In this document: one piece after another, positions 51,498 through 62,131 of the stretch
How positions within the stretch are numbered: position 1 is the stretch's first letter
How the letters are laid out: every line of letters starts with the position of its first letter
Source of the DNA: Aquatica leii
Taxonomy: Eukaryota; Arthropoda; Insecta; Coleoptera; Lampyridae
Direction of reading: 5' to 3'
DNA: 64,000 nucleotides
Assembly: GCA_035610365.1 (NCBI GenBank)
Contig: CM069432.1
Coordinates: 265,419,177 to 265,483,176, forward strand
Translations under genes and position numbers: made by a program
Notes under the pieces: generated by a model
Databases searched by the model: none
Told to the model about the DNA's origin: nothing
What the model saw: only the letters and a program-made list of their open reading frames with translations

Positions 51498-54266
51498 TCA
51501 TTTACTGCTTTGTTGGATGATCAGCTTATTCTTCTGCCTGGTAACTTTTGCTTGCGACGGTGTAAGAGCCGTGCTTAGCTGCTGTGGAACAGTTTCCTGT
51601 CGAGCGTATCTCGTAAAACGAGCGATCAAGCTGCCTTTATTCATTTGCTTATTTCTACCTTGTGCAACTTGTAGCGCTAGCGCAGTTTGTTTCGATCTCT
51701 CGACCATTCGAGACATAATTTGCTTATCGTCGCCACCACCTTCTTGCGACAAGTGATGCATAATCAACTGCAACTTATGATCGTGTTGCTGTTCCAAAGA
51801 CAACACCCTTCTTTCGGCTTCCGAACGAACCCGTTGCAACACTAAACTCAAATTTTGTATCTGTCTCAAAAGATTTTCATTCTGAGATTCTGTATGCACA
51901 ACCTGCTGTTCCAACTTTTTGGTACTACTCCGTAACTCGATCACTTTTTGATAATACTTCCTCAACAGAACCAAGATTTCATCTGTGTTTAGTTTGTGGA
52001 ATTGTTGCATTAGTAATTTATAAATACTTTCGTCTTTGTTCGGTATTTCAATTAAACCGCATATTTTCTGGTTTTTGTATTCGATCGCTAAATCGATTAC
52101 TTCGATCGCTTCTTCGTACTGTAACAACAACTGCTCTTCGACATCGTTTAAGAGTTTTTTGCTGTGCGATTTAGTATCTAATTTATATCTTTGCTCGAGT
52201 AGTCGATCACGAGTACGGCGTAATTCTTTAATTTCGTGTTTGATGTCTTCGAAATCTTCACTAAAGGTAATTTCTCTAGAATTAAAACTCGAGTTGGGTT
52301 TCTTCGAAACTACCGCTTTAGTAAATTTTTTACTGTGTTTAAGATCGTTTTCTAATTCTAACTTACATTTTTCCTTTCGTCTTAAGCATTTCCTTAATTT
52401 TTCTAACTGTTTTCTCGACGAATTTAAACTGCCTTCTAATTCTGTTATAGTTTTCGAATCGTCTTCGGCAATGCTTTTAATAAATTCAGTTTCGTTAATC
52501 TTTTTTGAAAGCTCGGATATTTCGAAATCTAATTTTGATTCTAGTAGGTGATTGTTGATCGTTTTGGCTTGTTTCAGTTTGTTTTGTGCGATGTTCTGAT
52601 CGTTCTGCAGTTTAAGACATTTTTGTTTTAATTTTTTTCGGACATTCACTTTAGTTTGTTTGTGTTTTAACAGTTGTTGCATTAGTTTTTCTTTAACGTT
52701 CATCGTTAGCAGTAATTCTTGTATTTGCTTCTCGTAGCCTTCGATATCGGCATTAACTTGTTTAATAAGTTTCTCTTTTTGTTGCGTATTTAATTCGCCT
52801 TCTGGTTTAGGTGTATCTGTTGAATTTGTATTGTAGTTTAAGAGAGGGGAGAAATCGTTAGCCGAGTGAATACTGGCCCTACGACCACGAGCACCTTTTA
52901 AATGGTACTCGTTGTATTGGCTATTCTTACTCTCCTTAGGTGTGTTGACGCTATCACTAACATGTGATACGAGGTTATCGGTTTTAACACGAAAATTATT
53001 CATCAACTGCACTAAGTTTTGTATATCCGATTCACTTTCACTTCCTTCGCTTTTACACCGATCCTCGATTTCTTCTTCGATTATATCTAAAGATCGATGG
53101 GGTTCTGACGACTCGCTAATGCATTCCTGACATTCTTGTTTCAACATTAACCAATCGGAAATCTGTTCCATTTGGCTCTTATTGATTGTGCCCGTACCCA
53201 ATAAATTTTTAAATAAGTTCTCAGCATTTGATACCAATTTAAATAATTGATTAGTGGCAAATTGTAGCCCAAATAAATCTGCATTTTCATATGTTTCGTA
53301 GGTGGTGTAGGAATTAACTGTGACGTAATTACGTACTAACTGTGCTCGTTGTAGAAACTGCAAAGCTGATAACGTTTCCATGTAATCGTTCACCAACGGT
53401 GATACACAACATATTAACAAAGTTTTGGCACGTCCACCAAAAGAATCTTTTAAAAGCATTGTTAATGCCGATTGATTGTATGGTATTAAATTAGGGTTGT
53501 AAGTACACATTTCCGATAACATCCAAATGCATTTGTGTAAAGTAAGAAGGCCTATATCTGTCGGTAAGTACTGGGTTAAACCGTTATTGTCTACAACTAC
53601 TATTTTATCAGAACTGGCTAAATCAATAAAACTTGCTGTAGAGATTTTGTGCTGGACAGTACCATCAAGAAAATATTGTTGTTCAAGAGTGATTGTGAAA
53701 AGTGTATGGGCGTAGTTACCAATTATGTTAGACATTCCTAATTTTAAAAGTTCGAAAGCGTCACTTACATTACTACATTCTACACTACCAGAGCCTAACA
53801 AATCGAAAACGTTTTCACCACATATTTGTGTCCAAGCGACGTGAATCAAAAAATGCTTGTCGGTGTCTTGGTTTATGTTACCGAACATTTGTCGTAAGAA
53901 ACGCGGTATGACCCCATGTTCTTTCTCACTCAAAGCACAATTCAGTGTGGGTCCCAAAAGCGTATAGGATTTACCTGTACCGGACTGTCCGTAAGTAAGA
54001 ATCGAAACATCACAGCCTTCGAAATAATAGTTCATTAACGGTGTCACTATAGTTGCATATAACGTATTCTGCGTACAATCAAACGGGAGCGCATGTTGCA
54101 CCGGGATCGATTGTAAATTACCTAGTTTTATTGTGTTATTGTATACATCTGATTGTACGCACACTAAATCTCGGTTAGGATACGAAGTTGGACAAATTCG
54201 AACAGCCGTTTCAACGTTCATTTCCATTTTTGAATGTTTTAATTTGTATTCACTGGTATTATTCAC
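51498..54266 (-). CDS. cos: Costal-2/KIF27-like kinesin
   Basis: 922 codons in a single exon. Residues about 15-320 are a kinesin motor of the kinesin-4/KIF7-KIF27 group: P-loop GQSGTGKS at 93-100, TLEQ after the switch I position, DLASSD (215-220) in place of DLAGSE, LTMLLKDSFGG at 268-278 and the neck LQFLQRAQLVRN. Switch I NxxSSRSH is replaced by NIIGNYAHT, so ATP hydrolysis is doubtful. Fly Costal-2 is also a divergent, non-classical motor that scaffolds Fused, Smoothened and Ci in Hedgehog signalling; that role is inferred from family. Residues about 480-860 are charged heptad coiled coil; the C-terminus is basic (KVTRQKNKLI). It is shorter than fly Costal-2 (about 1200). First ATG at 54266; M14 and M16 are alternatives. 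An orphan kinesin-4 relative is the other option. Confidence 0.75.
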   Translation of the reverse strand: MNNTSEYKLKHSKMEMNVETAVRICPTSYPNRDLVCVQSDVYNNTIKLGNLQSIPVQHALPFDCTQNTLYATIVTPLMNYYFEGCDVSILTYGQSGTGKSYTLLGPTLNCALSEKEHGVIPRFLRQMFGNINQDTDKHFLIHVAWTQICGENVFDLLGSGSVECSNVSDAFELLKLGMSNIIGNYAHTLFTITLEQQYFLDGTVQHKISTASFIDLASSDKIVVVDNNGLTQYLPTDIGLLTLHKCIWMLSEMCTYNPNLIPYNQSALTMLLKDSFGGRAKTLLICCVSPLVNDYMETLSALQFLQRAQLVRNYVTVNSYTTYETYENADLFGLQFATNQLFKLVSNAENLFKNLLGTGTINKSQMEQISDWLMLKQECQECISESSEPHRSLDIIEEEIEDRCKSEGSESESDIQNLVQLMNNFRVKTDNLVSHVSDSVNTPKESKNSQYNEYHLKGARGRRASIHSANDFSPLLNYNTNSTDTPKPEGELNTQQKEKLIKQVNADIEGYEKQIQELLLTMNVKEKLMQQLLKHKQTKVNVRKKLKQKCLKLQNDQNIAQNKLKQAKTINNHLLESKLDFEISELSKKINETEFIKSIAEDDSKTITELEGSLNSSRKQLEKLRKCLRRKEKCKLELENDLKHSKKFTKAVVSKKPNSSFNSREITFSEDFEDIKHEIKELRRTRDRLLEQRYKLDTKSHSKKLLNDVEEQLLLQYEEAIEVIDLAIEYKNQKICGLIEIPNKDESIYKLLMQQFHKLNTDEILVLLRKYYQKVIELRSSTKKLEQQVVHTESQNENLLRQIQNLSLVLQRVRSEAERRVLSLEQQHDHKLQLIMHHLSQEGGGDDKQIMSRMVERSKQTALALQVAQGRNKQMNKGSLIARFTRYARQETVPQQLSTALTPSQAKVTRQKNKLIIQQSSK

Positions 54267-55239
54267 ATTTTATGCGTATTTTAAGATTTTTTTTAAATTT
54301 GGTAACTTCATACTTCGTATACAAACAACTGACATTTACAAAAACTTAACCTCAAACAATTATTGCTGAAAAGCGATGTTGCCGTCTTTTTGTTTTTACA
54401 TTAAAACATTGTCTTTGCGTTGAGAGTTGGTTATGTTGTAAGCATTCTGTGTGAATCCTCGGCTTTCAGGTAAAAGTTTTGTATTTCTAAATACATTTTA
54501 AATTGCATGTTTTTGTAATCAACACCCAAACCTTCTATAATATTGTAAGTACAAATTTCTAATTATTAAGCAACGCGATTTAAACTATAAGTCACATCAA
54601 CGAAACAGAGGTTTATTATCAAAGCGGACAGTGGCGGCTGGCGGTCAATCATACAAGAGGGTCATTAAAAAAACATCCTTACAGTAACGCGATTTATATT
54701 TAAGATATTCGTCTATCTTTACCAAAATAATCAATAACAAGCTCATTAAAATTTACAGTGTTTGTAATCGAAGATTTTTTAGTGCTTAGCATAGAAATGT
54801 TTTAATTCTTTTCAACGTAGAGAAACATCGCACGTGCTGCGAAGGTAATGATAAATGACGGTCGGGCTGTAGACCGCGCGAAAGCATTTAAACATTTACT
54901 TATCTTTTTTTTTAACTCGCATAAAATTGTATTGTGTATCTCATTCTTGACTACGATAACTATATTTACGATTCGGCTTTAATGTAGTATGCATGCAAGT
55001 ATACATGCGAGCATAGTTTGGCCACAAGTTCGTGTCAGCCTCGGGTAAATTCGCAAGCTTTCGTATCTGTCGCGTTTAAATTGACAATTATTTAAGCGCA
55101 TGAAATTCAAACGCTGATAATTTGATTTAAACGCAAATTTTCTGTAATTTTAAAGTAAATAAAATACCTTTCTTATTTTTTGGAGAGTTATTGACCAAAT
55201 GACCTAATAGAGAAGCCCCCACTGAAATTGGGCACGGAG
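54267..55239. other. Upstream region of the kinesin gene
   Basis: Probable 5' UTR and promoter of the minus-strand kinesin gene near the left edge. No open frame or repeat recognised in the rest. Confidence 0.35.
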
Positions 55240-56110
55240 TGATAACACACTCTGAGTGCCAAACTTCATTTATTTATAGCTCCCGCACACCGGGAGCTAA
55301 CCAGAACAATGTCAAAAAAAAACGCGAGGAAGAGAACCTTCTTTCCAAAGAAACGGACTGGCTGCTAGCCGAATCCAAAAATCTAAAAACAAGAATAAGA
55401 AACAAAAGGCTACTGAATCGCCTGAAAAATCTGAGGAAAACCCAAAAACGCAGCAGACAAATAAAACACCCAAAGTTGCCAAGCTACCGCCGGTGATTTT
55501 AAGCAATTAAACGATTATAAAGTTGTCAAGCATAGCTTAAGTAGACCCAACCTTGATTATAAAACCAGTACGATGAATAATAACCAAATTAAAGTTAACG
55601 TCAACTCTAATGAAGAGTGTAGTCTGACAACTCTAATAAACTAGGCTAAGATGGAGATGGCACTCATATGAAAATAAATCCGCTCGGCCTATTAAAGTAA
55701 TGGTTAGGAATTCGCATCCTGCTACTTCCGCGGAAGCAATTTCCAGGGAACTAGAAAACAAATTCAAGACCGTAGAAGTAATTCAAAAACTCAAGAGAAC
55801 TACTTTCAACAACAAGGTCTTACCGTTTGTCACTGTATATGTTGGTTTTTGATAGATTGGAAGATAACAAAATTTATGGTATCCAATATATCAGCCACAT
55901 GAGGATCAAAATAGAAGCAGTAAGAAATAGCAAGCTTATTCCTCAATTTAAAAGATGTGAAAGATATGGCCACACATAGAGATCCGCCAAGTGCGCTAAC
56001 TTAAAAAAAGATCACTTTGCTAGCTGCACCGGTTGTGAAATAGCAAATGAGCTACAGAAAAGACGAGATGGTGTCAAGACCAAGAAAGATCGAACTGCTT
56101 AGCTGAAATA
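55240..56110 (+). pseudogene. Jockey-type LINE ORF1 remnant
   Basis: Plus strand. A lysine-rich N-terminal frame at 55239-55496 is followed, after frameshifts, by IKVMVRNSHPATSAEAISRE and LENKFKTVEVIQKLKRTTFN, then KLIPQFKRCERYGHT and KDHFASCTGCE. This order matches ORF1 (Gag-like) of Jockey LINEs with its zinc-knuckle region, in which some ligands are mutated. The element continues at 58250 after an inserted block. Confidence 0.65.
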
Positions 56111-56136
56111 GAAAGCTAGGGAACGGTACGCTTCTC

Positions 56137-56771
56137 GGGCGCCAGATTTGTTCGAAGAGTTTACTCTCCGGTTTGACGGTATTGTCTAGGTAACTGCAGT
56201 GAAGGCAGGGTTTCGAACGGACCTAAAAGAGGATCGAGGCGACGGAAATAAAAGACAACAATAAGTAAATAAAAATAACTTTATTTTATTCTTAAAATAA
56301 ACGATCATTCGGCGACATAATCGAAGAGATCGGAAACGGGGAGCACAACCGCGCAAGAGGGGGTGTGATCTATAAACCAATGACTAATTAGCGTGCGTTC
56401 AAGAAGTGGTGACGTCGGTGACCAAGCAAGCATGCAATACGGTATCAAGCTCCGTTGGATCGGTAGTAAGGATTACTTGGGTTCGAAGGTTAGGTGAAGG
56501 AGACGGGATTTAGGCACGTTATTGCATGGTGTATCCGTAGGCCAAAGCCAAACACTACGGATACGACGTGTTGACGGCGTATTCGCATACCGAAGCCAAA
56601 TTCTACGAATACGACGTTCGGTAAAGGATGGAGTAGGGAAGGGTAGACGGGGGGAGCGGTATCTCTGCGGAAATTTGGTTAATATAAGCAAAGCGGCCTA
56701 CCTTGTAGTGCAGCTGGTGCACTGGAACTTCGGACTCCTCTTCGGCTTGAGCTCCAACTGAAACTGGCGTT
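56137..56771 (-). repeat. LTR-like sequence with primer-site relic
   Basis: On the minus strand CTTCGAACA is followed by AATCTGGCGCCCGAGAAG, an LTR end and primer-site layout like those at 3656 and 26528. To the right (56250-56310) lies an A/T-rich AATAAA-containing stretch, which would be the R/U5 polyadenylation area, and further on two copies of a CGAAGCCAAA-type word spaced about 60 bp. The right LTR boundary is not clear and no coding part is attached. Confidence 0.4.
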
Positions 56772-58250
56772 CCAATTCAATTCAATTTCGTAAATGTTTA
56801 TTGCTTTTTCAATATTTAACATTTCTAAAGTTTAATCATATTTGGTAACAATATATGCTTAAATAACCCCATTAGATCGGTTTTCCACCGAGTTTCCTCT
56901 TTGGTTTCTAACTTTCCCGCTGGGTTGAACATTTAATTCTAACTTAATTTAGGATGACACACTTCGGCCGCTTGTGCCTAGGCATGTCATCTCGGTCGTA
57001 GTCCCAAAGCTGTCGGACGAAAGGGTTGGGATGGCCCGCGAGATCTGCATGGAGCGCAGCTGCGGATTGACGGACGAAATCTGCGATCATCGGGATGTCG
57101 AGTTCTTGGTGGAGCAAGAACCATGTGGCGTCTGTGATCATTCCGAGCATTATTTTGGAAGATCTGAATTTGGGTGGTGTGGGTTTTGACAGCGTAGAAC
57201 CATACTTGGGCTGGGTAGGTCATGGAGGGGCGGACGATCATCTTGTAGATGAGGAGCTTGTTGTCGATGTTGAGGCGGCTGTTGCGGCACAGCATGGGAT
57301 ACAGTTTTACCAGCAGACCATTGGAAGAGGCCAGGTCTGAGTGATGTGGAATTTCCAGAGTAGTTTTTTGTCTAGGGTGAGGCCGATGTATTTAGTCTCG
57401 TCGTTGCATTTGATGTCGAGGCGGCGTATGTGGGCGATGTTCCTTCGGTTGAAGAAAAGACGGTGGCGCTTTTGTTGGGATTGACTTGTATTCTCTAGTT
57501 GTCTAGTGACGTAAGGGCCATCTGAAGGTATCTCTCGGGTTGAGCGAGATGTTGCCAAGACGGCGGTATCGTTGGCGTAGAAGATGTAGGTAAGTCCGTT
57601 GATTTTTGGGACGGCTGCCGTGAAAATGTTATAAAGGAGTGGGTATAACCTAGATCCTTGAGGAACGCCGGCTTTTATGTGTCGTAGAGTGGACTTGGTG
57701 GTAAATAGTTTGATCGCAAACGAACGTCGATTTAGAAATGATCCGATGAGCTGGACCATTGAGTGATTGATGCCTAGACCATACATCTCGTAAAGTAGCC
57801 AGCGATGCCAGATCTTGTCGAATACTTTCTCGATGTCGAGAAAGACGGCGCCGGTGACGTCGCGGTGTTTGAAACCGTTGGTGATCTGTTCAACGATGCT
57901 TAAAGTTTTGTAGACAGTGGAATGTTTCTTGCAAAAACCGAACTGTTCTTGGTGGATGATTTGGTTGGTATCGACCTGTTCCTGTAATCTAAGTGAGAAT
58001 TGATCGTTCCAATAACGTGCCCAGCGTCGGAAGTAAGCTGATTGGACGGTAGTTTTGGGGCACGACGTGATCTTTTCCGAGTTTAGGGATTAATATGACG
58101 TCCGTAGTTTTTCATTGACGTGGAAAGTGTCGGAGTCGTAGACATGCGTTGAAAATTGCAGTTAGGGTGGGTATACACTTTTTGGGAAGAAGTTTAAGGG
58201 CTTTGTTGGGAATACCGTCGTTCACGGGAGCTTTGTGCGGTTTGAGCATT
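56772..58250 (-). pseudogene. Jockey-type LINE RT and C-terminal part (5' truncated)
   Basis: Minus strand. Reverse transcriptase: LKLLPKKCIPTLTAIFNACL, NYRPISLLPTLGTLLERSIL, QFGFCKKHST, VFLDIEKVFDKIWH (motif A), AGVPQGSRLYPLLYNIF and the motif C region IFYANDTAV, where the usual FADDT has become YANDT and so lost the first catalytic aspartate. C-terminal part at 56944-57300 (ADLAGHPNPFVRQLWDYDRD). 3' tail with GAATT repeats at 56772-56790. Same family as the plus-strand copy at 5771-7462. Several frameshifts. Confidence 0.85.
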
Positions 58251-58600
58251 TGAGAAGAGAAATACAAAAGCTACAAAAGATCCTATCTACAAGAATTGCC
58301 CAGCATATGAAGAGACTGATTATTTGCGCTGTAAAGCAACCAAGAGGATTAAAAGACCTGTAACTTCTATTCTTCCTATTAGAAACATCGATGAACCATG
58401 GGCCAGAGACAATGAGCAAAAAGTTTGTTTGCCAAGTATTTGGCTGAGATATTTACTCTCAACCAAGGGTAGATAAATCACACTATGAATGAGGTGAACA
58501 AGTCACGATCTGAAAACCTCACCAAATACTTCAAGAGAAATAACTGACCAATTAACGGACCAATTTAAATTCAAATCCTTAGAGACATGTAAAAATAATA
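58251..58600 (+). pseudogene. Jockey LINE ORF2 linker fragment
   Basis: Plus strand: LSTRIAQHMKRLIICA-like residues, then TSILPIRNIDEPWARDNEQK and the frame-shifted SLFAKYLAEIFTLNQG. This is the endonuclease-RT linker of Jockey ORF2 (P-I-N-DG-WA-SD-EKA--FA-HL---F-PN). It probably belongs to the same plus-strand element as the ORF1 piece at 55240. Confidence 0.65.
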
Positions 58601-59154
58601 CAGGCGTTATCTAGCGAAGAAAAAAAACGAAAACTAAAAATCTGTAAACGCGCATATACTTCTTAAGGCTTTTAAAAAAGTAGGACGCCAGGAAGCGGTC
58701 GAGATCTTAAGGGTGAATCTTGTTGGAGATTGCTATCGACCTCGCCTTAAATCATATCGATATCAGTGATTTTCTAAATGTTTAAATTTTTTGTGGTGAT
58801 TGTACTCATAGGTATGCAAATACATTCAATAGCGTTAAATAGTGTAAAAGATGCCCGATGTGATCGCAATTTTTTTTGTTTCCTCAAATTTAATTATAAG
58901 AATGCTTGGGCGTGGCTGTAAAATGGACGCTTCAGATGAAATTGAGCTTTATCGTTTCTTTGTTGGGCAATTTTAATAATTTCATTTAGTATGTGTAGTT
59001 TTGTATAGAACATTGAAATGCTATGAGACCTTGCACATTTTTGTGTTTTCTAGTCGCGGTAGGTTGCTTCTATATTATGGGGCCCTACATTTTTGTTTAC
59101 TTGTTTTATGTATAACTTTTATTATTTGTATTACTAATTTTATGTATACATATA
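58601..59154. other. Spacer before the second gypsy element
   Basis: AT-rich, no motif recognised. It ends in the TATA target duplication (59151-59154) of the element that follows. Confidence 0.3.
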
Positions 59155-59414
59155 TGTGGGCTTTTCGTTATCGTTTTTTCGTTGTGGATAATTCAAAGTA
59201 AACTACGCACGTTTCGTTTTAAATGAAATCTTTTATTTCCTCTGATACATTATGAAAAACTATTCTTAATTTTAACACTTCAATAAAATGACGTTTAGTA
59301 AAGTCCGCGCTTTTTCACACACGGTTACCAACCATGTTGCCAACCTAATTCTCGTCGCAACAAAAGCACTTGCGCTTTGCGCGCACTCTACCGGCAGGAA
59401 CTACAATTCCCACA
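59155..59414 (-). repeat. 3' LTR of the young gypsy element
   Basis: 260 bp, TGTGGGCTTTTCG to AATTCCCACA on the plus strand. The Pol reading frame runs 70 bp into it and stops at 59345-59347. Confidence 0.95.
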
Positions 59415-62110
59415 TCTCGGCCATCGCTGACGAATGTGCTGTCCTCAGCATCGAGTGATGTACGAACATCCCGCTCTTCGAACTCGTCGGCGCGTTGGTC
59501 TTCGGGATAGTCAATCTGAACATCATCAGAACCATCTATCTGTTCTTCAAAGTTTTCGTTCAGAGATTCTTCCAATCCTCTTGTAACCCATGGTTTCATA
59601 AAGTCTGCACTCGAAGATGTGACGTTTGGACCTTCGTGAATTCCTTCTTTACGAACCTCGTAGCGGTCATTACCTTTTACCTTGGTTACAGAAAAAGGAC
59701 CAAAATATTTTGAAGAAAGCTTCAGCCTTGGACCGAATTGCGTTCTCTTAATAGCAACTAAATCACCTTCTACATACAAGTGTGCTGGTTTTCTCTTCTT
59801 GTTGTAGGTACGCTTATTCTCTTCTTGTATCGCTAATATCTTCTTCTTTGCTTCTATTCTTTTGATTTCTCTTCCTTCCATGTAGTTAAATAACTCTTCT
59901 TCTTCTATCAGTTCCCTAATTTCTAAGTCGTCCTTGAGCCGCATGCGATTACCGGTTAATAGTTCAAATGGAGTTAATTTAGTGCTTCTGTGGAAAGTAC
60001 TGTTAAAGAATTGTTGTACTCGATAAACGTGTTTAAACCAATTCTTTGGGTCTTGAGAGGCTAGCTTGCTTAACACCGAGATTATCGTTGAGTTTATACG
60101 TTCCACTTGACCATTTCCGCGTGGCACGCCCGTTGTTATTTTCACATGTTGAATTCCTTCAGTTTTACAATATTTTTGAAATTCCATGGATGTGAATGTA
60201 GTACCTCTGTCCGTAATTATCCTCTTCGGGTTTCCAAATGTTCTCTGTTGAAGCTCTAACTTCTCCAATGCCTCTTCGGTTGTGGTGGATCTCGTTGGGT
60301 AGATCCATACAAACTTGGTAAAACCATCAATTATAACAAAAACGTAAGCGTAGCGTTTTCTGGTGCTAGGTAATGGACCTAGGTGATCGAGATGATAAGT
60401 GTCCATGGGGGTATCACCCTTTTCAATCGGATTTAGATAGCCTTCTTGCCTACCTTGTTTATTTTTGGTCTTGATGCAAGGAACACAGTTATGGATTACT
60501 GCTTCTACTCGTTCCTTTAGTCGTGGAATGTAGTATTGACGCTTCAACATTTCTTCAACCTTTTTAAAGCCGAAATGTCCTTGTTCGTGTGCTCGTCTTG
60601 CTAATTCGGTCTTTAATCCATCTGGAACCACAAGTAAATTTTTCCCATTGACGTTCTTATGAAGTAGTCCACTTTCAATAATATAATCTTCGTAAGGGCC
60701 TTCTTGTAAGATAGCAAAAATTGCTTTTAGCGACTCGTCTTTTTGTTGCAAATGTTTCAACCGTTGAATTAATCCGTCTTCGTTCTTAAAACTTAACGTT
60801 TCTTCGTCGCTTTCTTCGATAGTTATGTTGTCCACACAATTTACTGAGAATTTACGACTCAAACAGTCTACGTGACTCAACTTACTACCAGAACGGTGTT
60901 CTATTTCGTAATCAAAGTCTTCCATTAGCGTACACCACAAAAAAATTCTTCTATTAATGTCTTTCTTTGATAAAGTCTGTTTTAAGGCTATACAATCAGT
61001 AACAATTTTGAATCTTTTGCCAAGTAAATAAATCCTAAATTTTTCCAAAGCGCGCACTACGGCTAATGTTTCTAACTGGAAACTGTCATAACGTGACTCC
61101 ACATCGTTAGTCTTCCAACTAGCGTAGTGTATCGGATGAAGACATCCATCATTTTCTCTTTGTAGCAGAATTGCAGCCAATCCAGTTACACTTGCATCAG
61201 TATGCATTTCTAATCTTTTCCTGGGGTCGTAGATTTTTAAAACTGGTTCAGTCACTAGTGCCTCTTTCAAATCTTCCATGGCTTTTAATTGTTTTTCACC
61301 TATTTCGAATTTCACACTTAACTTTACTAAGTCTGATAAAGGTTTAATTCTGCGAGCATAGTCTTTGATAAAACGCCTAAAATATCCCGTTAAACCGCAA
61401 AATCTACGCACTTCGTGTACATTTCGGGGACACGGAAAATCGATCACGTCGCGCACTTTCTCTAAACCGGGTCGTATTTCATTTTTCTTTATTTGGTATC
61501 CCAAATAGTCTATTTCAGTCATTGCAAATCTACACTTGTCTAACCGTAACTCTAAATCGTTGTTCTTTGCAACTTGAATCACTTCTTTTAAGTTTGTTAC
61601 ATGTTCTTCTAAGGTTTCCGTCGCAAGTAAGATATCGTCCATGTACATTTGTATAATTCCTTTTTCAATCAATTCCTTAAACAACATATTCACATACCTT
61701 TGGAAAACAGGTGGTGCGTTAGCTAAACCAAATGGCATTTTCAAGAACTCGTATTGTCCGTTTGGAACAACAAATGATGTATACGGAATGGATTTTTCTT
61801 CAACTGAAACATGATAAAAACCGTTTTTGAGATCGAGCATTGTAAAGTATGTTTTGTTGCTTAAGTTGCTAAGCAAGTCGTCAATGTGAGGTAAAGAAAA
61901 GTTGTCCCGTTTCATTTCTTTATTTAATTGTCTATAATCGATGCATATCCTGTACTCCCCATTCTTCCGAGTACAATACTCCGATTTCCTCGGTCTGACA
62001 ACGTTCTTTTCCATCAAGTCTTCTATTATACCATTATTCTCATGTTGCGACAATCTCTTTGGTGCTGATCTAATAACGTTCTGCGATTTTAACTTTATTG
62101 TTAATTTTGG
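59345..62110 (-). CDS. pol: Gypsy Pol: RT, RNase H, integrase (young element)
   Basis: 902 codons from 62053; the frame is open to 62110. RT: RICIDYRQLNKEMKRDNFSL, YFTMLDLKNGFYHVSV, KMPFGLANAPPVFQRYVN and YMDDILLATE (catalytic aspartates intact). RNase H: MHTDASVTGLAAILLQ, then the SKLSHVDCLSRK end. Integrase H-H-C-C (HEQGHFGFKKVEEML, CVPC) and D-D-E (HLDHLGPLPS, IITDRGTTFTS, GQVERINSTI). One oddity: the RT start reads KSEYCTRKNGEYR, lacking about six residues (the PVVLV strand) normally found there. No ATG stands near the frame start; translation would come from readthrough of the gag stops or from a later ATG. Confidence 0.95.
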   Translation of the reverse strand, partial: PKLTIKLKSQNVIRSAPKRLSQHENNGIIEDLMEKNVVRPRKSEYCTRKNGEYRICIDYRQLNKEMKRDNFSLPHIDDLLSNLSNKTYFTMLDLKNGFYHVSVEEKSIPYTSFVVPNGQYEFLKMPFGLANAPPVFQRYVNMLFKELIEKGIIQMYMDDILLATETLEEHVTNLKEVIQVAKNNDLELRLDKCRFAMTEIDYLGYQIKKNEIRPGLEKVRDVIDFPCPRNVHEVRRFCGLTGYFRRFIKDYARRIKPLSDLVKLSVKFEIGEKQLKAMEDLKEALVTEPVLKIYDPRKRLEMHTDASVTGLAAILLQRENDGCLHPIHYASWKTNDVESRYDSFQLETLAVVRALEKFRIYLLGKRFKIVTDCIALKQTLSKKDINRRIFLWCTLMEDFDYEIEHRSGSKLSHVDCLSRKFSVNCVDNITIEESDEETLSFKNEDGLIQRLKHLQQKDESLKAIFAILQEGPYEDYIIESGLLHKNVNGKNLLVVPDGLKTELARRAHEQGHFGFKKVEEMLKRQYYIPRLKERVEAVIHNCVPCIKTKNKQGRQEGYLNPIEKGDTPMDTYHLDHLGPLPSTRKRYAYVFVIIDGFTKFVWIYPTRSTTTEEALEKLELQQRTFGNPKRIITDRGTTFTSMEFQKYCKTEGIQHVKITTGVPRGNGQVERINSTIISVLSKLASQDPKNWFKHVYRVQQFFNSTFHRSTKLTPFELLTGNRMRLKDDLEIRELIEEEELFNYMEGREIKRIEAKKKILAIQEENKRTYNKKRKPAHLYVEGDLVAIKRTQFGPRLKLSSKYFGPFSVTKVKGNDRYEVRKEGIHEGPNVTSSSADFMKPWVTRGLEESLNENFEEQIDGSDDVQIDYPEDQRADEFEERDVRTSLDAEDSTFVSDGRDVGIVVPAGRVRAKRKCFCCDEN

Positions 62111-62131
62111 TTAAACATTTGGTCCGTTCTT

